Below, one piece after another: positions 1-12,286 of a stretch of DNA of 64,000 bases. The translations under genes were made by a program, and so were the position numbers. Source of the stretch: Anaeramoeba ignava (lineage: Eukaryota > Metamonada > Anaeramoebidae); contig JAPDFW010000063.1 in NCBI GenBank assembly GCA_028826165.1, positions 1,178,001 through 1,242,000 of the forward strand, written 5' to 3'. The notes under the pieces are model-generated. The model saw only the letters and a list, made by a program, of their open reading frames with translations. It did no database searches and was not told where the DNA came from. Numbering within the stretch: the first letter of the stretch is position 1; the number at the start of each line of letters is the position of its first letter.

Positions 1-1779
1 AAGGATAATAACAATAACAATAACAATAACAATAACAATAACAATAACGATAACAATAATAATAACCAAATTGAAAATGCAAATCAAAATGAAAATGAAA
101 ATGAAATGAAAAATTTAGAAAAAAAAGTAACAAAAAATTTAATTAAAAATTATTCAAATCTTTTAAATGGAAATTCATTTAAAGATTTTTCAATTTTTGT
201 TGAGAATAAATCAAATCCTTTTGAAATTAAAGTTCATAAATCAATTTTATCTTCAAGATCTCCTTTTTTTAATGAGTTATTAAAAGAGAAAAATCATCTT
301 AATTCTATTTCTTTAAATCAATTTAATAAAAAAGAAATGGAATCAATTTTGAGTTATATTTATTATGGAAATATTTCTTTTGAGAATCAAGAAAATCTTA
401 TTCAATTATTGGAAATTTCAATTTATTTTAAATTAAATTTATTGAAAGAAATTATTCAAAAAAAAATTTCAAATTCAATTAATTATTCAAATTTTTTCCA
501 ATTTTTATTCCAAAATCGAAATTTAAATTCAAATGAAATTGAAATAAAATGTTTTGAATTAATAAATCAAAATTTTTCCCAAATTCAGAATAATGAGAAT
601 TTATTCAATTTAACTAAAGAAGAAATTATCAAATTTATTCAATTTAAACAAGAAAAAAAAGAAATTTTTCAATTTGATTTTTTTCAATTTTTAAATAATT
701 GGATTAAAAAAAGAAATAAATCATTAAAATTAAAGAAATATGAACACAAAATGAATGAAAAGAAAAGATTATTTCATTCTTTTTTTTCATTATTTGATAA
801 AGATTCAATTTCAAAACAAGATTTTGATAAATTAAAACAATTTGATTTTTTTCTTCCAAATTCTTTCTTAATTCATTTTGAAAGAACTATTTTTGAAATT
901 CAAGATCAAGAAAAAGAAACAAAAATCAAAGAAAAAGAAAAGAAAATTAAAAGAAGAGATAAAAGAATTAAATCATTTCAATCAGAAAACCAAAATTTGA
1001 AATCTGAAAATAAGAAGAAAGAAAAGGAAATTGAAGAGAAATGGAAGAAAGAAATTGAAGATAAAAACAAAGAAATTGAAGATAAAGAGAAAGAAAATCA
1101 ACAAATGAAAATTGAAATTGAAGATAAAAACAAAGAAGTTGAGAAAATGAAACCTGTTTTTGATGAATATGAAAAAGAATTTGAAGAAATCCAAAAGAAA
1201 TTAGAACCAATCAAAAAGAATTTTCCTCAATTTTCAGAAACAAGAATTATTAAAGATATTGAATATGTTAAGAAATTACAAGAATGGATAAATGATAATG
1301 ATTTTTTTTCTAAAATGAAAAAAGGATTTTCAGCAAAAAGAGATGGATTTAATTCTCAAAATTGGCATAAAGCAGTTGATGGGAAAGGAAAAACATTAGT
1401 TATTATCAAAACAAAACAAAATTTTATTTTTGGAGGTTTTACTCAAGTTGGATGGAATAGAGGTACAAGATGGAGTAAAGACTCAAATGCATTTATTTTT
1501 TCATTAAGAAATGATAAAGGAGATAGAATACCTGCAAAGTTTACAATTAAAAAAGGTCAAGAACAATGGGCAATTTATTCTGATTTAAGTTATGGTCCAA
1601 TATTTGGTGATGGAAGTGATATTTATTTAGTTTCTAATTTACAATCTGGTTATTCAAATTTTGGTTGTACTTATAATCTACCTAATGGAATTACTTATAA
1701 TACAGATTCAGGTAAAAGTTATTTAGCTGGTTCTTATAATAATTGGGTTGTTGATGAACTTGAAACTTATTTCATTTAA
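1..1779 (+). CDS. BTB-coiled-coil-TLDc protein, 5' end open at window edge
   Basis: Intronless frame open to base 1; the first internal ATG is at 106 (557 aa from there). Counting from that Met, a BTB/POZ domain covers about residues 20-115 (core FEIKVHKSILSSRSPFF), followed by a BACK-like helical region to about 270, a Lys/Glu coiled coil about 270-375, and a C-terminal TLDc domain about 400-557 (NFIFGGFTQVG, DSNAFIFSL). BTB domains oligomerise or recruit Cullin-3; TLDc domains occur in oxidation-resistance and V-ATPase-linked proteins. No specific role can be given. The copy at 58057 begins ATGGATAAT where this one reads AAGGATAAT at bases 1-9, so the homologous start codon is changed here. 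The true start is either M36 or upstream of the window. Confidence in the domains is high, in the start low. Confidence 0.85.
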   Translation, partial: KDNNNNNNNNNNNNNNDNNNNNQIENANQNENENEMKNLEKKVTKNLIKNYSNLLNGNSFKDFSIFVENKSNPFEIKVHKSILSSRSPFFNELLKEKNHLNSISLNQFNKKEMESILSYIYYGNISFENQENLIQLLEISIYFKLNLLKEIIQKKISNSINYSNFFQFLFQNRNLNSNEIEIKCFELINQNFSQIQNNENLFNLTKEEIIKFIQFKQEKKEIFQFDFFQFLNNWIKKRNKSLKLKKYEHKMNEKKRLFHSFFSLFDKDSISKQDFDKLKQFDFFLPNSFLIHFERTIFEIQDQEKETKIKEKEKKIKRRDKRIKSFQSENQNLKSENKKKEKEIEEKWKKEIEDKNKEIEDKEKENQQMKIEIEDKNKEVEKMKPVFDEYEKEFEEIQKKLEPIKKNFPQFSETRIIKDIEYVKKLQEWINDNDFFSKMKKGFSAKRDGFNSQNWHKAVDGKGKTLVIIKTKQNFIFGGFTQVGWNRGTRWSKDSNAFIFSLRNDKGDRIPAKFTIKKGQEQWAIYSDLSYGPIFGDGSDIYLVSNLQSGYSNFGCTYNLPNGITYNTDSGKSYLAGSYNNWVVDELETYFI

Positions 1780-3181
1780 AAATTAATTAATAATAAGAAA
1801 ATCAAACTTTTTTTTTTTAATTTTTTTTTTCAAAATTTAATTCAATTTTAATTTACTTTTAATCAAATTAATTTCTTTAAAATAATAAATAAGAAACAAA
1901 TTTTAATTTTAAATAATTTAATTTTAATTTAAAATATTTATTAAAAATTTAATTAATAAAAATAATCCAAAAAAAAAAAATAATAAATTTTAAAAAATTG
2001 AATATTTTTAATATAATAAATAAAAATAAAAATTGAAAATAGAAATTAATAATAATTAAATTTAAATTCATTAATTAAAATATTAAAATAAAAAAAATCA
2101 AATAAAATTTATTATTAATTAATATTTAAATATTAATAAATTATAATCAAAATCAAAAATAGAATAATTAGTAAATTATTTTTTTAGAAAGTTTATCTTA
2201 TTCAATCATGTTAAATTCAATTTATTTAAAATTTTTTAATTTTTTAATTTTATTTTTAATATATTTTATTATAATTAAAATTGGAATAATAAATAATTAA
2301 AAATATTAATATAATAAATAAAAACATTATATCAAATTAAAAATAAAATAAATTTAAATTAAATTATTATTAAATATTATTAAAATTAAATATATATATT
2401 TATTAAAATATTTATTCCACTTTTTTTAATAAATTTTATTATAATTAAAATTGAATTAATAAATAATCAAAAATATTAATATAATAAATAAAAATATTAT
2501 ATTAAATTAAAATAAAATAAATTTAAATTAAATTATTATTAAATATTATTCAATTTTATTAAATTATTGGGAATATATATTTTCAATTTTTTTTTTAATT
2601 ATTTATTCTTTTAAATAAATTAATTAAAATATTTTATATTAATTTAAATAAAGAAAAATTAATAAAAATGTTAATAAAAATATAAAATATTCAAATTTTA
2701 AATTTAATTATTTAATATTCTTTATTCCATTTTTGAAATAAATTAATTAAAATATTTTATTAATTTTATTAAATTATTGGAAATTATTTTATATTATTTT
2801 TAAATAAAGAAATATTAATAAAATATATAAAATATAATTAATTTTAAATTTAATTATTTAATATTCTTTATTCCATTTTTGAAATAAATTAATTAAAATA
2901 TTTTATTAATTTTATTAAATTATTGGGAATAATTTTATATTATTTTAAATAAAGAAAATTAATAAAATGTATAAAATATAATTAATTTTAAATTTAATTA
3001 TTTAATATTCTTTATTCCATTTTTGAAATAAATTAATTAAAATATTTTATTTATTTTATTAAATTATTGGGAATAATTTTATATTATTTTAAATAAAGAA
3101 ATATTAATAAAATATATAAAATATAATTAATTTTAAATTTAATTATTTAATATTCTTTATTCCATTTTTGAAATAAATTAA
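1780..3181. repeat. Gene-free AT-rich stretch with ~170-bp and ~145-bp tandem repeats
   Basis: No credible ORF. About 2265-2600 holds two copies of a ~170-bp unit. About 2560-3181 holds a ~145-bp satellite whose marker TTTAATATTCTTTATTCC starts at 2711, 2858, 3001 and 3146 (spacings 147, 143, 145). The same material in the same order follows the second BTB-TLDc gene (59827-61350), so the flank was duplicated together with the gene. The last satellite unit runs straight into a truncated RCC1-BTB tail. Confidence 0.8.
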
Positions 3182-3506
3182 TGAAAAATATTTTATTATT
3201 GAAAGAAAAGAAAAACAATATAAATTTCCAAAATTAATATTAATAATGAGAAGTGAATTATATCGAGGAATGTTTTTATCTGTAACAGAAGATACTTCTA
3301 ATAAAGTTACAGATTATAGTGAATTAAGTAATAAATCATTTCAAATATTTGAATATTGGATTTACTCAAATCAAATTAAAGATGAAATTCAAATTACACA
3401 GGAAATAATTAATGAACTTGATAGGGGAATTGATTATTTTCAATTAAATCAAACAAATCCAAATTTATTTGATTTATTAATTAACAAATTTAATAATCAA
3501 AATTAA
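3182..3506 (+). pseudogene. Solo C-terminal fragment of an RCC1-BTB gene
   Basis: The open frame matches the last ~107 residues of the RCC1-BTB proteins (IIERKEKQYKFPKLILIMRS, then MFLSVTED and the end LLINKFNNQN). Everything upstream, including the RCC1 propeller and the first BTB half, is missing and replaced by the 145-bp satellite. The junction lies within the codons for NEKYFIIERK, about 3182-3200. The remaining frame has no internal stop; an ATG at 3246 could give an 86-aa product, but no RCC1-BTB start signal precedes it. The homologous fragment at 61350 has the same breakpoint. Probably a relic, though a short BTB-only product is not excluded. Confidence 0.75.
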
Positions 3507-3600
3507 AATTAAAATTAAAATCAAAATCAAAATTAAAATTCAAATTAAAATTAAAATTAAAATTAAAATTAAAATTAAAATTAAAATTAAATTCAAAAAT

Positions 3601-3628
3601 CATTTTTTTCATTTTTTTCTTTTCAAAA
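3601..3628 (+). promoter_or_regulatory. CATTTTTT-type upstream element of RCC1-BTB gene
   Basis: T-rich tract with two CATTTTTTTC blocks ending in CTTTTCAAAA directly before the ATG at 3629. Nearly the same sequence abuts the starts at 12162 (-), 14110 (-), 16071 (-), 52920 and 54871, and looser versions precede most other genes. Core promoter or 5' leader signal inferred from position only. Confidence 0.4.
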
Positions 3629-5415
3629 ATGAATGAAATTATAATTTTTGGAAGAAATGAATTACCAAAACTTTTCAAAAATGAACAAAAAAAAATAACA
3701 AAACCAATTCAATTTAAATTTGAAAATGAAAATGAAAATGAAAATGAAAATGAAAAACAAATTAAACAAATTTTTTCAGGTTATTCTGGAACATTTTTCT
3801 TTTTTGAAAATGGGAAACTAATACAATACTTGAAATATTTAGATTCAAATCAAAATATACAAATAATTGAAATTGAAATTGAAAATATTCAAAAAGTATT
3901 TCCTGGTGATAATAATGCAGCTATTTTAACAAAAGAAGGAAATGTATTTGCCAAAGGTGAAAATATCGATCGAAAACATCCAAATGAATTTATCAATATT
4001 TCATCATTAATTGAAGATATAAATGATAGAGTAATTGAAGATGCTCTTTGTACATCTTATTCAATTTACTTATTAACCTCAAATCAAAATGTTTATGGAA
4101 TTGGTGCGGCTCAATATGGTCAACTTGGTTTTGATTCTGAAACACTTAGAAAAACAGAAAAACCAATTTTAATGATGAAAAATGTTTCTAAAATATTTTC
4201 AGGAAGTTCTTCTTATCATGTTTTTCTTTTAAATTCAAATCAAGAATTATTTGCATGTGGTGATAATTACCATTCCAAACTTGGATTAGGAGAATCAAGA
4301 AAAGAAGAAAAAATCAAAAAATTAACCAAAATCCAAAATATTCCAAAAGGTAAAATAATTGATATTCAATCTGGATATACCTTTTCAATAATGTTGATTG
4401 AAAATGAAAATCAAAATGAAAATCCAAAAAGAAAACTTTATTCATGTGGATATTATCAATATAATGGACTTGGCAAAAATCAAGATACTTATGAATTTAC
4501 TGAAATCAAATCATCTTTATTTGAAAATGATAATATTCTTGATTTTTCTGTTGGAAATGCACATACTTTGATTTTAACTTCCAAAAAGAAATTAATAACA
4601 TTTGGAAATAATGAATTTGGTCAATTAGGAACTGGAAATACAAAAAATCAAAAACTCCAATTCAAATTGAATTTCCTAAATTAAGATTTAATGAAAATAT
4701 TTCCAATTATCACGTTCTTTGTAGAAATGAAAAATCATTTCTTTATTATTCTCCTTTTCTTTCTCCTTTTTCCAATCTTGAAGAAGATTTGATAAAACTA
4801 TTTGAAAGAAAAGAATTTTGTGATATTTCATTTAAAACAGAAAATGGAGAAATAATCAAAGCTCATAAATTAATATTGAAATATAGATTAAATCAAAATC
4901 AAAATGAAAATCAAATTGAAAAACTTCAAGAAATTATTTCAAAAAAATCAATTAAAGAATCAAATCAAATATTTGAAATGATTTATTCAAACAGAATAAT
5001 AAATCCAAAATTATATTCTGAAATTAAAAAAATTATAAATTCAAATGAAAAAATTGAAGAAACAATGAAAAGAATTTATTTAAATGAAAATGAAAATGAA
5101 AAAGATTTTATAATCGAAAGAAAAGAAAAACAATATAAATTTCCAAAATTAATATTAATAATGAGAAGTGAATTATATCGAGGAATGTTTTTATCTGTAA
5201 CTGAAGATAAATCAAATAAAGTTACAGATTATAGTGAATTAAGTAATAAATCATTTCAAATATTTGAATATTGGATTTATTCAAATCAAATTAAAGAAGG
5301 AATTCAAATTACAAAAGAAATAATTGATGAATTAGAAACTGGAATTGATTATTTTCAATTAAATCAAACAAATCCAAATTTATTTGATTTATTAATTAAA
5401 AAATTTAAAAATTAA
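3629..5415 (+). pseudogene. RCC1-BTB protein gene with one frameshift
   Basis: Two frames, 3629-4684 and about 4650-5415, together match the whole of the intact RCC1-BTB proteins: RCC1-type beta-propeller repeats (YGQLGFD, FACGDN, FGQLGTG) and then a two-part BTB tail (DISFKTENGEIIKAHKLIL, MRSELYRGMFLSVTED). The frame is lost at an A run, 4650-4654: five A here, six in the copy at 12287. The downstream frame is open through the join. It is either a young pseudogene or a homopolymer error; the coding character on both sides is intact. Intronless. RCC1-BTB proteins are usually linked to Ran-like switches or ubiquitin ligases, but no such role can be shown here. Confidence 0.8.
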
Positions 5416-5548
5416 AATTAACTCAAAAACCAAATCAAAAAAAAATTCCTTTTTTCTTTTTAATTACGTCATCAATTAAATAAAAACAAAAATTTTTTTT
5501 CATTTTTTTTCATTTTTTTTCATTTTTTTTTTGTTATTAATTGTTAAA

Positions 5549-7722
5549 ATGAGTTTAATTTCACCAAATCTTACACCATCTGAAAATTTCTTTTTAAACA
5601 AATTAATGAAGAATCCAAAACATGATCCACTTGATAATTCAACAGAAAGTTTAATCACAATTCCCTCAACACGAATAAATGAGCAACCAACAATAAAAAA
5701 AATAGAAAACAAAAATCACAATTACAATTTGAATTACAATTACAATTTGAATGGAAATTATAATAATAATGGTTATAATAATGATAATACTGAAAATTAC
5801 GAAAACTTTGAAAATATTCAAAACGAATCAAACGACGATCCAAAAAACCAAAGCAAATCTTTTGAGTTTCAATTAAAAAAACAAAACAAACTGACAATTG
5901 AAGAAATTGAAAAGAAAATTGCATATTATCAAATATTCAAAATTTACAATCAAATTTCATCAGAAGTCAATCGAATACCATCAAATAATAAATTTACACA
6001 GCAATTTTCGCAATATCGCGATAGCCTTGTTTATCCCTTTTGGAAATCTGGGTGGGAGTATTCTCACACAGATAACACTGTTCGATTGCATGCGGAGATT
6101 CTTGATTTTTATGAGAAAATTAAACCAACACCTCAAGATCAAGCAACACGCGAAAATGTTTTTGCAAGAATTTCCAAAATTATCAGGCAAAAATGGCCCG
6201 AATGTCGCATTCAAGTTTATGGTTCTTTTGGAAACGGCATGTATCTTCCCAACTCAGATATCGATATCACCGTTTTAGTGTCTTCCACTTATTCAAATGT
6301 GCAGTTGATCAAGCAATTAAGGAAATTTTTGGATCGCAAACAGCCTCATGAATGGAAAGTTAAACAAGTCATTCAATTTGCAAGAGTTCCCATCATCAAG
6401 ATTCTTGATCGCAAAACAAACATACCTCTTGATATTTCGTTCAATTCAGATAATACATCAGAAAGTGTAGCTTTAACGAGAAATTTTGCATTGCAATTTC
6501 CGCCTTTGAAGCCTTTATTATTAGTTGTCAAAAGGTTTGAATTAAATTTTTGAATTAAAATTTTTGAATTAAAATTTTTGAATTAAATTTTTGAATTAAA
6601 TTTTTGAATTAAATTTTTTTACTTTTTAGATTCTTGCAGATTTTTAAATTAAACGAGCCATTTCATGGAGGAATTGGTTCTTATCCTCTTTCTTTAATGC
6701 TTATTTCTCATTTCCAAATGCATTCATGTGCAAATGAAAATCCCAAATTGGCCAATTTAGGAGAATTATTGATTGATTTTTTTGCTCTTTTTGGAAATTT
6801 CAATTATATTACAACAGGAATATCAGTTTCAAAAGATGGATCATATTTTCCCAAAAAAGAAATGGGAGTTTTTGATGAAAAAAACCCAACAATTCCTTTC
6901 ATTAGTGATCCACTTAATCCTTCCCAAAATGCAGCAAGAAGTACATATGCTATTGAGGACTGTATTAATGCTTTTCGAAAAGCTTATAAATTATTAAACA
7001 ATGGACATGGATTGCAATCAATTTTAATTGAAAATGGAGAGAATTTTACAAAAATTAACCCTAAAAAATCTCAATCAAAAAAGAACAAAATGAAATCCAT
7101 GAAAAGCAAACAATTTTTGAAAGAATCGCATGAAAAAACGAGTCCAAAAGGGAATTCTCAAATGAGAAAAAATTTCATTAAAGATTCAATTAAAAATTCA
7201 ATTAAAAAATCAATTAAAGATTCAATTAAAAATTCAATTAAAGATTCAATTCAAAAGATCCAATTCAAAATCCAATTAAAAATCCAATTCAAAAATTCAA
7301 TTAAAAATCCAATTAAAAATCCAATTCAAAATCCAATTCAAAATCCAATTCAAAATTCAAATCAAAATTCAAATCAAATTCAAACAAGAAAAAAAAGAAA
7401 ATCCATTTTTGATTTGGAAGAAGAACTTAAAAATGATTCAAAATTCTCAAAAACAAAGAAAAAACCCCAAAATCAAAATTCTCAAGATTTAATTTTCCAA
7501 ATTCTTGGTTTTGAAAAAAAAAATAATTCTCAAAACAAAAAAAAATCAAAAAATCAAATCAAATCAAATCATAAAGAAAAAAATACAAAAAAAAAATTTC
7601 AAAATGGAAACAATTCAAAACAAAAACCTTCCAAAAAAACAAATTTTAAAATTGTTGAGAATCTTTTTAGTCGAGTTGTTCATTCAATTAACAAAAAAAA
7701 ACCAAATCAAAAAAAAAAATAA
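5549..7722 (+). CDS. TRF4: TRF4/PAPD5-type non-canonical poly(A) polymerase
   Basis: Two exons, 5549-6534 and 6630-7722, joined across a 95-bp GT-AG intron (about 692 aa). The join restores VVKRFLQIFKLNEPFHGGIG, matching the TRF4/PAPD5 nucleotidyltransferase-PAP core. The catalytic Gly-Ser is at about 225-226 (YGSFGNGMYLP), metal-binding Asp at 237 and 239 (SDIDITV), third Asp at 295 (PLDISFN). Family members add short A tails that mark nuclear RNA for exosome decay, as the catalytic subunit of TRAMP-like complexes. The N-terminus is Asn/Tyr-rich. The C-terminal ~230 residues are low-complexity Lys/Asn/Gln with internal repeats of the KDSIKNSIK type. I chose ATG 5549, the first ATG; it follows three CATTTTTTTT blocks. 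Confidence 0.9.
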
Positions 7723-7844
7723 TAAATAAAAAAAAATTTTTTTATTTCTTTATCCAAAAATAGAAATCAATAAAAAATAAAAAAATTTTTTTTTCATTTT
7801 TCATTTTTCATTTTTCTCTTTTCATTTTTTTTTCTTTAAATTAA

Positions 7845-10234
7845 ATGCAAACTGTAGAAATTCAAGCAACATTTGCATCACATTTAGATTTACAAATTAA
7901 TGAAGCAATTTTAACTAAATGGTTTGTTAAAATTGGTCAACAAATAAAAAAAGAAACTCCAGTTTGTGAATTTAAAATAGTTTCTGATAAACAAATATTT
8001 AATTCAATTATTCGGATTATTTATTCACCAGAAGAAGGAACTATTTTGGATTTACTTGCAAAAGTTGGAGATAAAATTGAATTAAAGTGTGTTTTTGAAT
8101 CTTTTATTATTTTCAATGAAAAATTTGATATTTTAAGAAAAAGAAACAAAGATTTATTCAATTTATTTTTTTTCTTTATTATTTCAATTCAGTAAAACAA
8201 TTGCAGTTATTAGAACTTGTTCTCATGAAGAAATATTTGGAAATATTTGTTGTCATTGTGGAAGTATTGTAAATGAAAAAGATTTACAAAAATCTAGAAA
8301 AGAGATGGTTTCAATGACTCATTCAGACCCTAGATTTATTATGAGCAAAGAAGTGATTATTTCCATCATTGATTTTAAAATTTCAATTCAAATTCAATAT
8401 TTAAAATTAAAACAACTCAAATATTAAAATTAAAAATTTCAAATTCAAATGAAAAATTAAATATTCAAATTAAAATTTAACTCTTTTTTTAGATTGCAGA
8501 TCAACGTTTAAATACAGTTATTCAAAGATTGCAATCCCAAAAAAAATTAGCATTAATTCTTGATCTTGATAATACATTAATTCACACAACAAACAAAATG
8601 GAAAAAACTGAAACATTAAATTATTCACCTTTAGAAGTTCATATCCTGAAAATTCCAGGACGTCAAGAATCATATGAAACATGTATTCGTCCAGGAATTC
8701 GAAATTTTCTCGAAAAAATAAATAGAATGTATGAACTTCATGTTTATACACTTGGTTCAAAACCTTATTCAAGAGAAATTGGGAAAATTTTAGATCCAAC
8801 AGGAAAACTTTTTCAAAATCGAATTTTATCACAAGAAGAATTTGGTGATCAAGAATTAGACAGAAAAAGTTTGAATAGACTATTTCCCAATCAGGATTCA
8901 ATGGTTTTAATTATTGATGATAGAGAGGATGTGTGGTTAGAAGATAATAAAATTGATATTTCCCCAAATTTGATTCGTGTTGTTCCTTTTCATATTTCAA
9001 GGAATTTAAGAATTGAAAATGATGATTCATTTTTACAAGCAAATAAAAGAAATCGAACAGCAAATAATCAAAATCAAAATCAAATTGAAAATCAAAATCA
9101 AGATGAAAATCAAAATCAAAATCAAAATCAAAATCAAATTGAAAATCAAAATCAAAATCAAAATCAAAATAAAAATAAAAATCAAAATCAAAATCAAAAT
9201 CAAATTGAAAATCAAATTCAAATTCAAATTGAAAATCAAATTCAAATTCAAAATCAAAATCAAAATCAAAATCAAAATAATAATGAAAATAATAATGAAA
9301 ATAATAATGAAAATAATAACTCAAAAAGAAAAACAAATAAGAAACGCAAAAAAAATGATCAAACTGATTTCTCAAGAATTTTTCAAAAGGAAAATAGATA
9401 CATAAACTCTTTATATGGTTTATTAAAAGATATTTACCATCAATTTTATTTAGAAAATATAAATGAAAATGCAAACTCTGATGTAAAAAATATTTTATCC
9501 AAAATTAAAAAAAGGGTTTTGGATGGATTACATTTAGTTTTTATTCAATCAAGGTGATTTGAATTTTATTATTATTTTTTTTTAAAACAAAATTCCTTAA
9601 ATATTTTGGGAAATTCATGGATTGATTTCTTGGAAAAACAAAAAAAATATTAGCAACAAAAAACCATCTCTCAATTTTCAAAGAATGATAGTCAAAGCAA
9701 AGGATTTTGGAGCTACAATTCATGAAAAAGTTAGCGAAAAAGTAACACATATAGTTGTCAATCATACAAAAGATGAACCAGAAATTTGTATTGAAATTCC
9801 TTGTGAACAAGGATTTGTAAATCATGAAAAACAAAAAATTGTATTGCTTGATTGGTAAATAAATTGAAATGGAAATAGAAATTAATAATACAAACGAATT
9901 ATGAAAAAAACATTTTGAAAAATTATTTTGTAGGTTTGAATATTCTTGTATGAGTTGGAAAAAACAAGAGGAAAATGATTATTTAATTGCAAATTTTAAA
10001 TATATTGTGGATTCTGATGATTCTATATCTGATTCCTCAATAGATAATGATTTATTAGATGATTCTTCTCTTTCTGATTCTTTGATTGATGATCCTTCTG
10101 TTGATGAAGATCTTTCGAGTTTTATTGCTGAAACTATTCAAATAATGCAAATGGAACAAAACAAAAATAATGTCTTAATAGAAAATAAAAATCAAGAGCA
10201 AAAAGAAAAAATAAAAAATTCAAATTTAAATTGA
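7845..10234 (+). CDS. FCP1: FCP1-type RNA polymerase II CTD phosphatase
   Basis: Five exons: 7845-8086, 8193-8352, 8493-9553, 9654-9854, 9934-10234 (about 654 aa; introns 106, 140, 100 and 79 bp). Domain order follows eukaryotic FCP1: an N-terminal biotinyl/lipoyl-like fold, a Cys/His segment (TCSHEEIFGNICCHCG), the FCP homology phosphatase domain with nucleophile motif LDLDNTLIHTT (Asp158, Asp160), a Q/N linker of about 75 residues, a BRCT domain split over the last three exons, and an acidic Ser/Asp tail. The BRCT junction VFIQS/SNKKPSLN and the junction LLDW/FEYSCMSW align with human FCP1 in length, which supports the splice sites. FCP1 removes phosphate from the Pol II C-terminal domain so that polymerase can be recycled. 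The acidic tail fits TFIIF binding (inference). Confidence 0.92.
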
Positions 10235-10345
10235 ATTTTGAATTTTGAATTTTTAATTGATTCCATCTCTTCATTTTCAATTTGAGAATTTATAAAATCA
10301 TTAAACAATCTTAATTTTGATTTTGATTTTAATTTTAATTTTAAT

Positions 10346-12162
10346 TTAAAAAATTAAACATTTTTCTTTTGAATTATTTTTTGAATTTTGATTATTAAAT
10401 TTGTTAATTAATAAATCAAATAAATTTGGATTTGTTTGATTTAATTGAAAATAATCAATTCCGATTTTAATTTCATTAATGATTTCTTTTGTAATTTGAA
10501 TTTCATCTTTAATTTGATTTGAATAAATCCAATATTCAAATATTTGAAATGATTTATTACTTAATTCACTATAATCTGTAACTTTATTAGATTTATCTTC
10601 AGTTACAGATAAAAACATTCCTCGATATAATTCACTTCTCATTATTAATATTAATTTAGGAAATTTATATTCTTTTTCTTTTCTTTCAATTATGAAATCT
10701 TTTTCATTTTCATTTTCATTTAAATAAATTCTTTTCATTGTTTCTTCTATTTTTTCATTGGAATTTATAATTTCTTTAATTTCAGAATATAATTTTGGAT
10801 TTATTTTGGAATTATTTGAATAAATCATTTCAAATATTTGATTTGATTCTTTAATTGATTTATTTGAAATAATTTCTTGAAGTTTTTCAATTTGATTTTG
10901 ATCTTTTAATCTATATTTTAATATTAATTTATGAGCTTTCAATTATTTCTCCATTTTTGGTTTTAAATGAAATATTGCAAAATTCTTTTCTTCTAAATAA
11001 TTTTATCAAATCTTCTTCAAGATTGGAAAAAGGAGAAAGAAAAGGAGAATAATAAATAAATGATTTTTCATTTCCACAAGAAATATGATAATTAGAAATA
11101 TTTTCATTAAATCTTAATTTAGGAAGTTCAATTTGAATTAGAGTTTTTTGATTTTTTGTCTTTCCAGTTCCTAATTGACCTGAATGATTATATCCAAATC
11201 CAATTAATTTCTTTTTAGAAGTTAAAATCAAAGTATGAGAATCTCCAACAGAAAAATCAAGAATATTATCATTTTCAAATAAAGATGATTTGATTTCAGT
11301 AAATTCATAACTATCTTTGTATTTGCCAAGACCATTATATTGATAAGCTCCACATGAATAAAGTTTTCTTTTTGGATTTTCATTTTGATTTTCATCTTCA
11401 TTTTCAATCAACATCACTGAATGAAAATATCCACATTGAATATCAATTATTTTACCTTTTGGAATATTTTGTATTTTGGTTAGTTTATAGACTTTTTTTT
11501 CTTTTTTTCTTGATTCTCCTAATCCAAGTTGGGCACAATAATTATCACCACATACAAATAATTCTTGATTTGAATTTAAAAGAAAAACATAAATTGAAGC
11601 AATTCCTGAAAATATTTTAGAAACATTTTTCATCATTAAAATTGGTTTTTCTGTTTCTTGGAGTGTTACGTAATCAAAACCAAGTTGACCAAATTGATTA
11701 TCACCAATTCCATAAGCATTTTGATTTGAAGTTAATAAATAAATTGAATCACCTCCAGAAACAATATCTTGGATTATTCTATCATTTGTATCTTCAATTA
11801 ATGATGAAATATTGATAAATTCACTTGGATTTTTTGGATTTATATTATTTCCTTTGGCAAATACATTTCCTTCTATTGTTAAAATAGCTTCATTTGTAGA
11901 ACCAATAGTTACTTTTTGAATATTTTCTTCAATTTGGATTTTTTCAGGTTTTTGATTTGAATATTCTTCATTTAAATATTCTATTGCTTTTCCATTTTCA
12001 AAAAGGAAAATTGTTGAAAATTCACTTGATGAAATTTGTTTAATTTGTTTTTCATTTTCATTTTCATTTTCAAATTTAAATTGAATTAATTTTTTTATTT
12101 TATTTGGTTTTTTTGATAAGTTTTGGATATTGATTTAAACCAAAAAATAAACAATCATTCAT
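10346..12162 (-). pseudogene. RCC1-BTB protein gene with two frameshifts
   Basis: The start at 12162 encodes MNDCLFFGLNQYPKL. The frame breaks after 16 codons at a run of seven A (plus strand T 12108-12114); skipping one A restores the family frame. A long open frame then runs through the propeller (YGIGDNQFGQLGFD) to about 10940. A second single-base excess (plus T 10937-10939, GAAAGC for GAAGC) must be skipped to enter the final BTB part, which ends at 10346. All family blocks are present, so the gene is complete apart from the two indels. It is the most 3' (leftmost) of three tandem minus-strand copies, separated from the next by a TTTTAA repeat. Recent pseudogene or consensus error. Confidence 0.8.
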
Positions 12163-12191
12163 TTTTGAAAAAGAAAAAAAATGAAAAAATG
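12163..12191 (-). promoter_or_regulatory. CATTTTTT-type upstream element
   Basis: Read on the minus strand this is the CATTTTTTC...CTTTTTCAAAA leader found before other RCC1-BTB starts, abutting the ATG at 12162. The element is intact although the gene behind it is frameshifted. Confidence 0.4.
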
Positions 12192-12286
12192 AATTTTGGA
12201 ATTTTAATTTTAATTTTAATTTTAATTTTAATTTTAATTTTAATTTTAATTTTAATTTTAATTTTAATTTTAATTTTAATTTTAAT

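Noticed and set aside
3490-3678. Minus-strand frame reading NFNFNF
   Set aside because: Shadow of the AAAATT spacer between the solo tail and the RCC1-BTB gene.
6541-6629. Stop codons interrupting the poly(A) polymerase as evidence of a pseudogene
   Set aside because: GT-AG boundaries at 6535 and 6629 restore the conserved core exactly, so it is an intron.
9013-9474. Overlapping frames reading IKIKIK or FDFDFD on both strands
   Set aside because: Shadows of the CAAAAT repeat that encodes the FCP1 Q/N linker; the FCP1 frame is the only one with family motifs.
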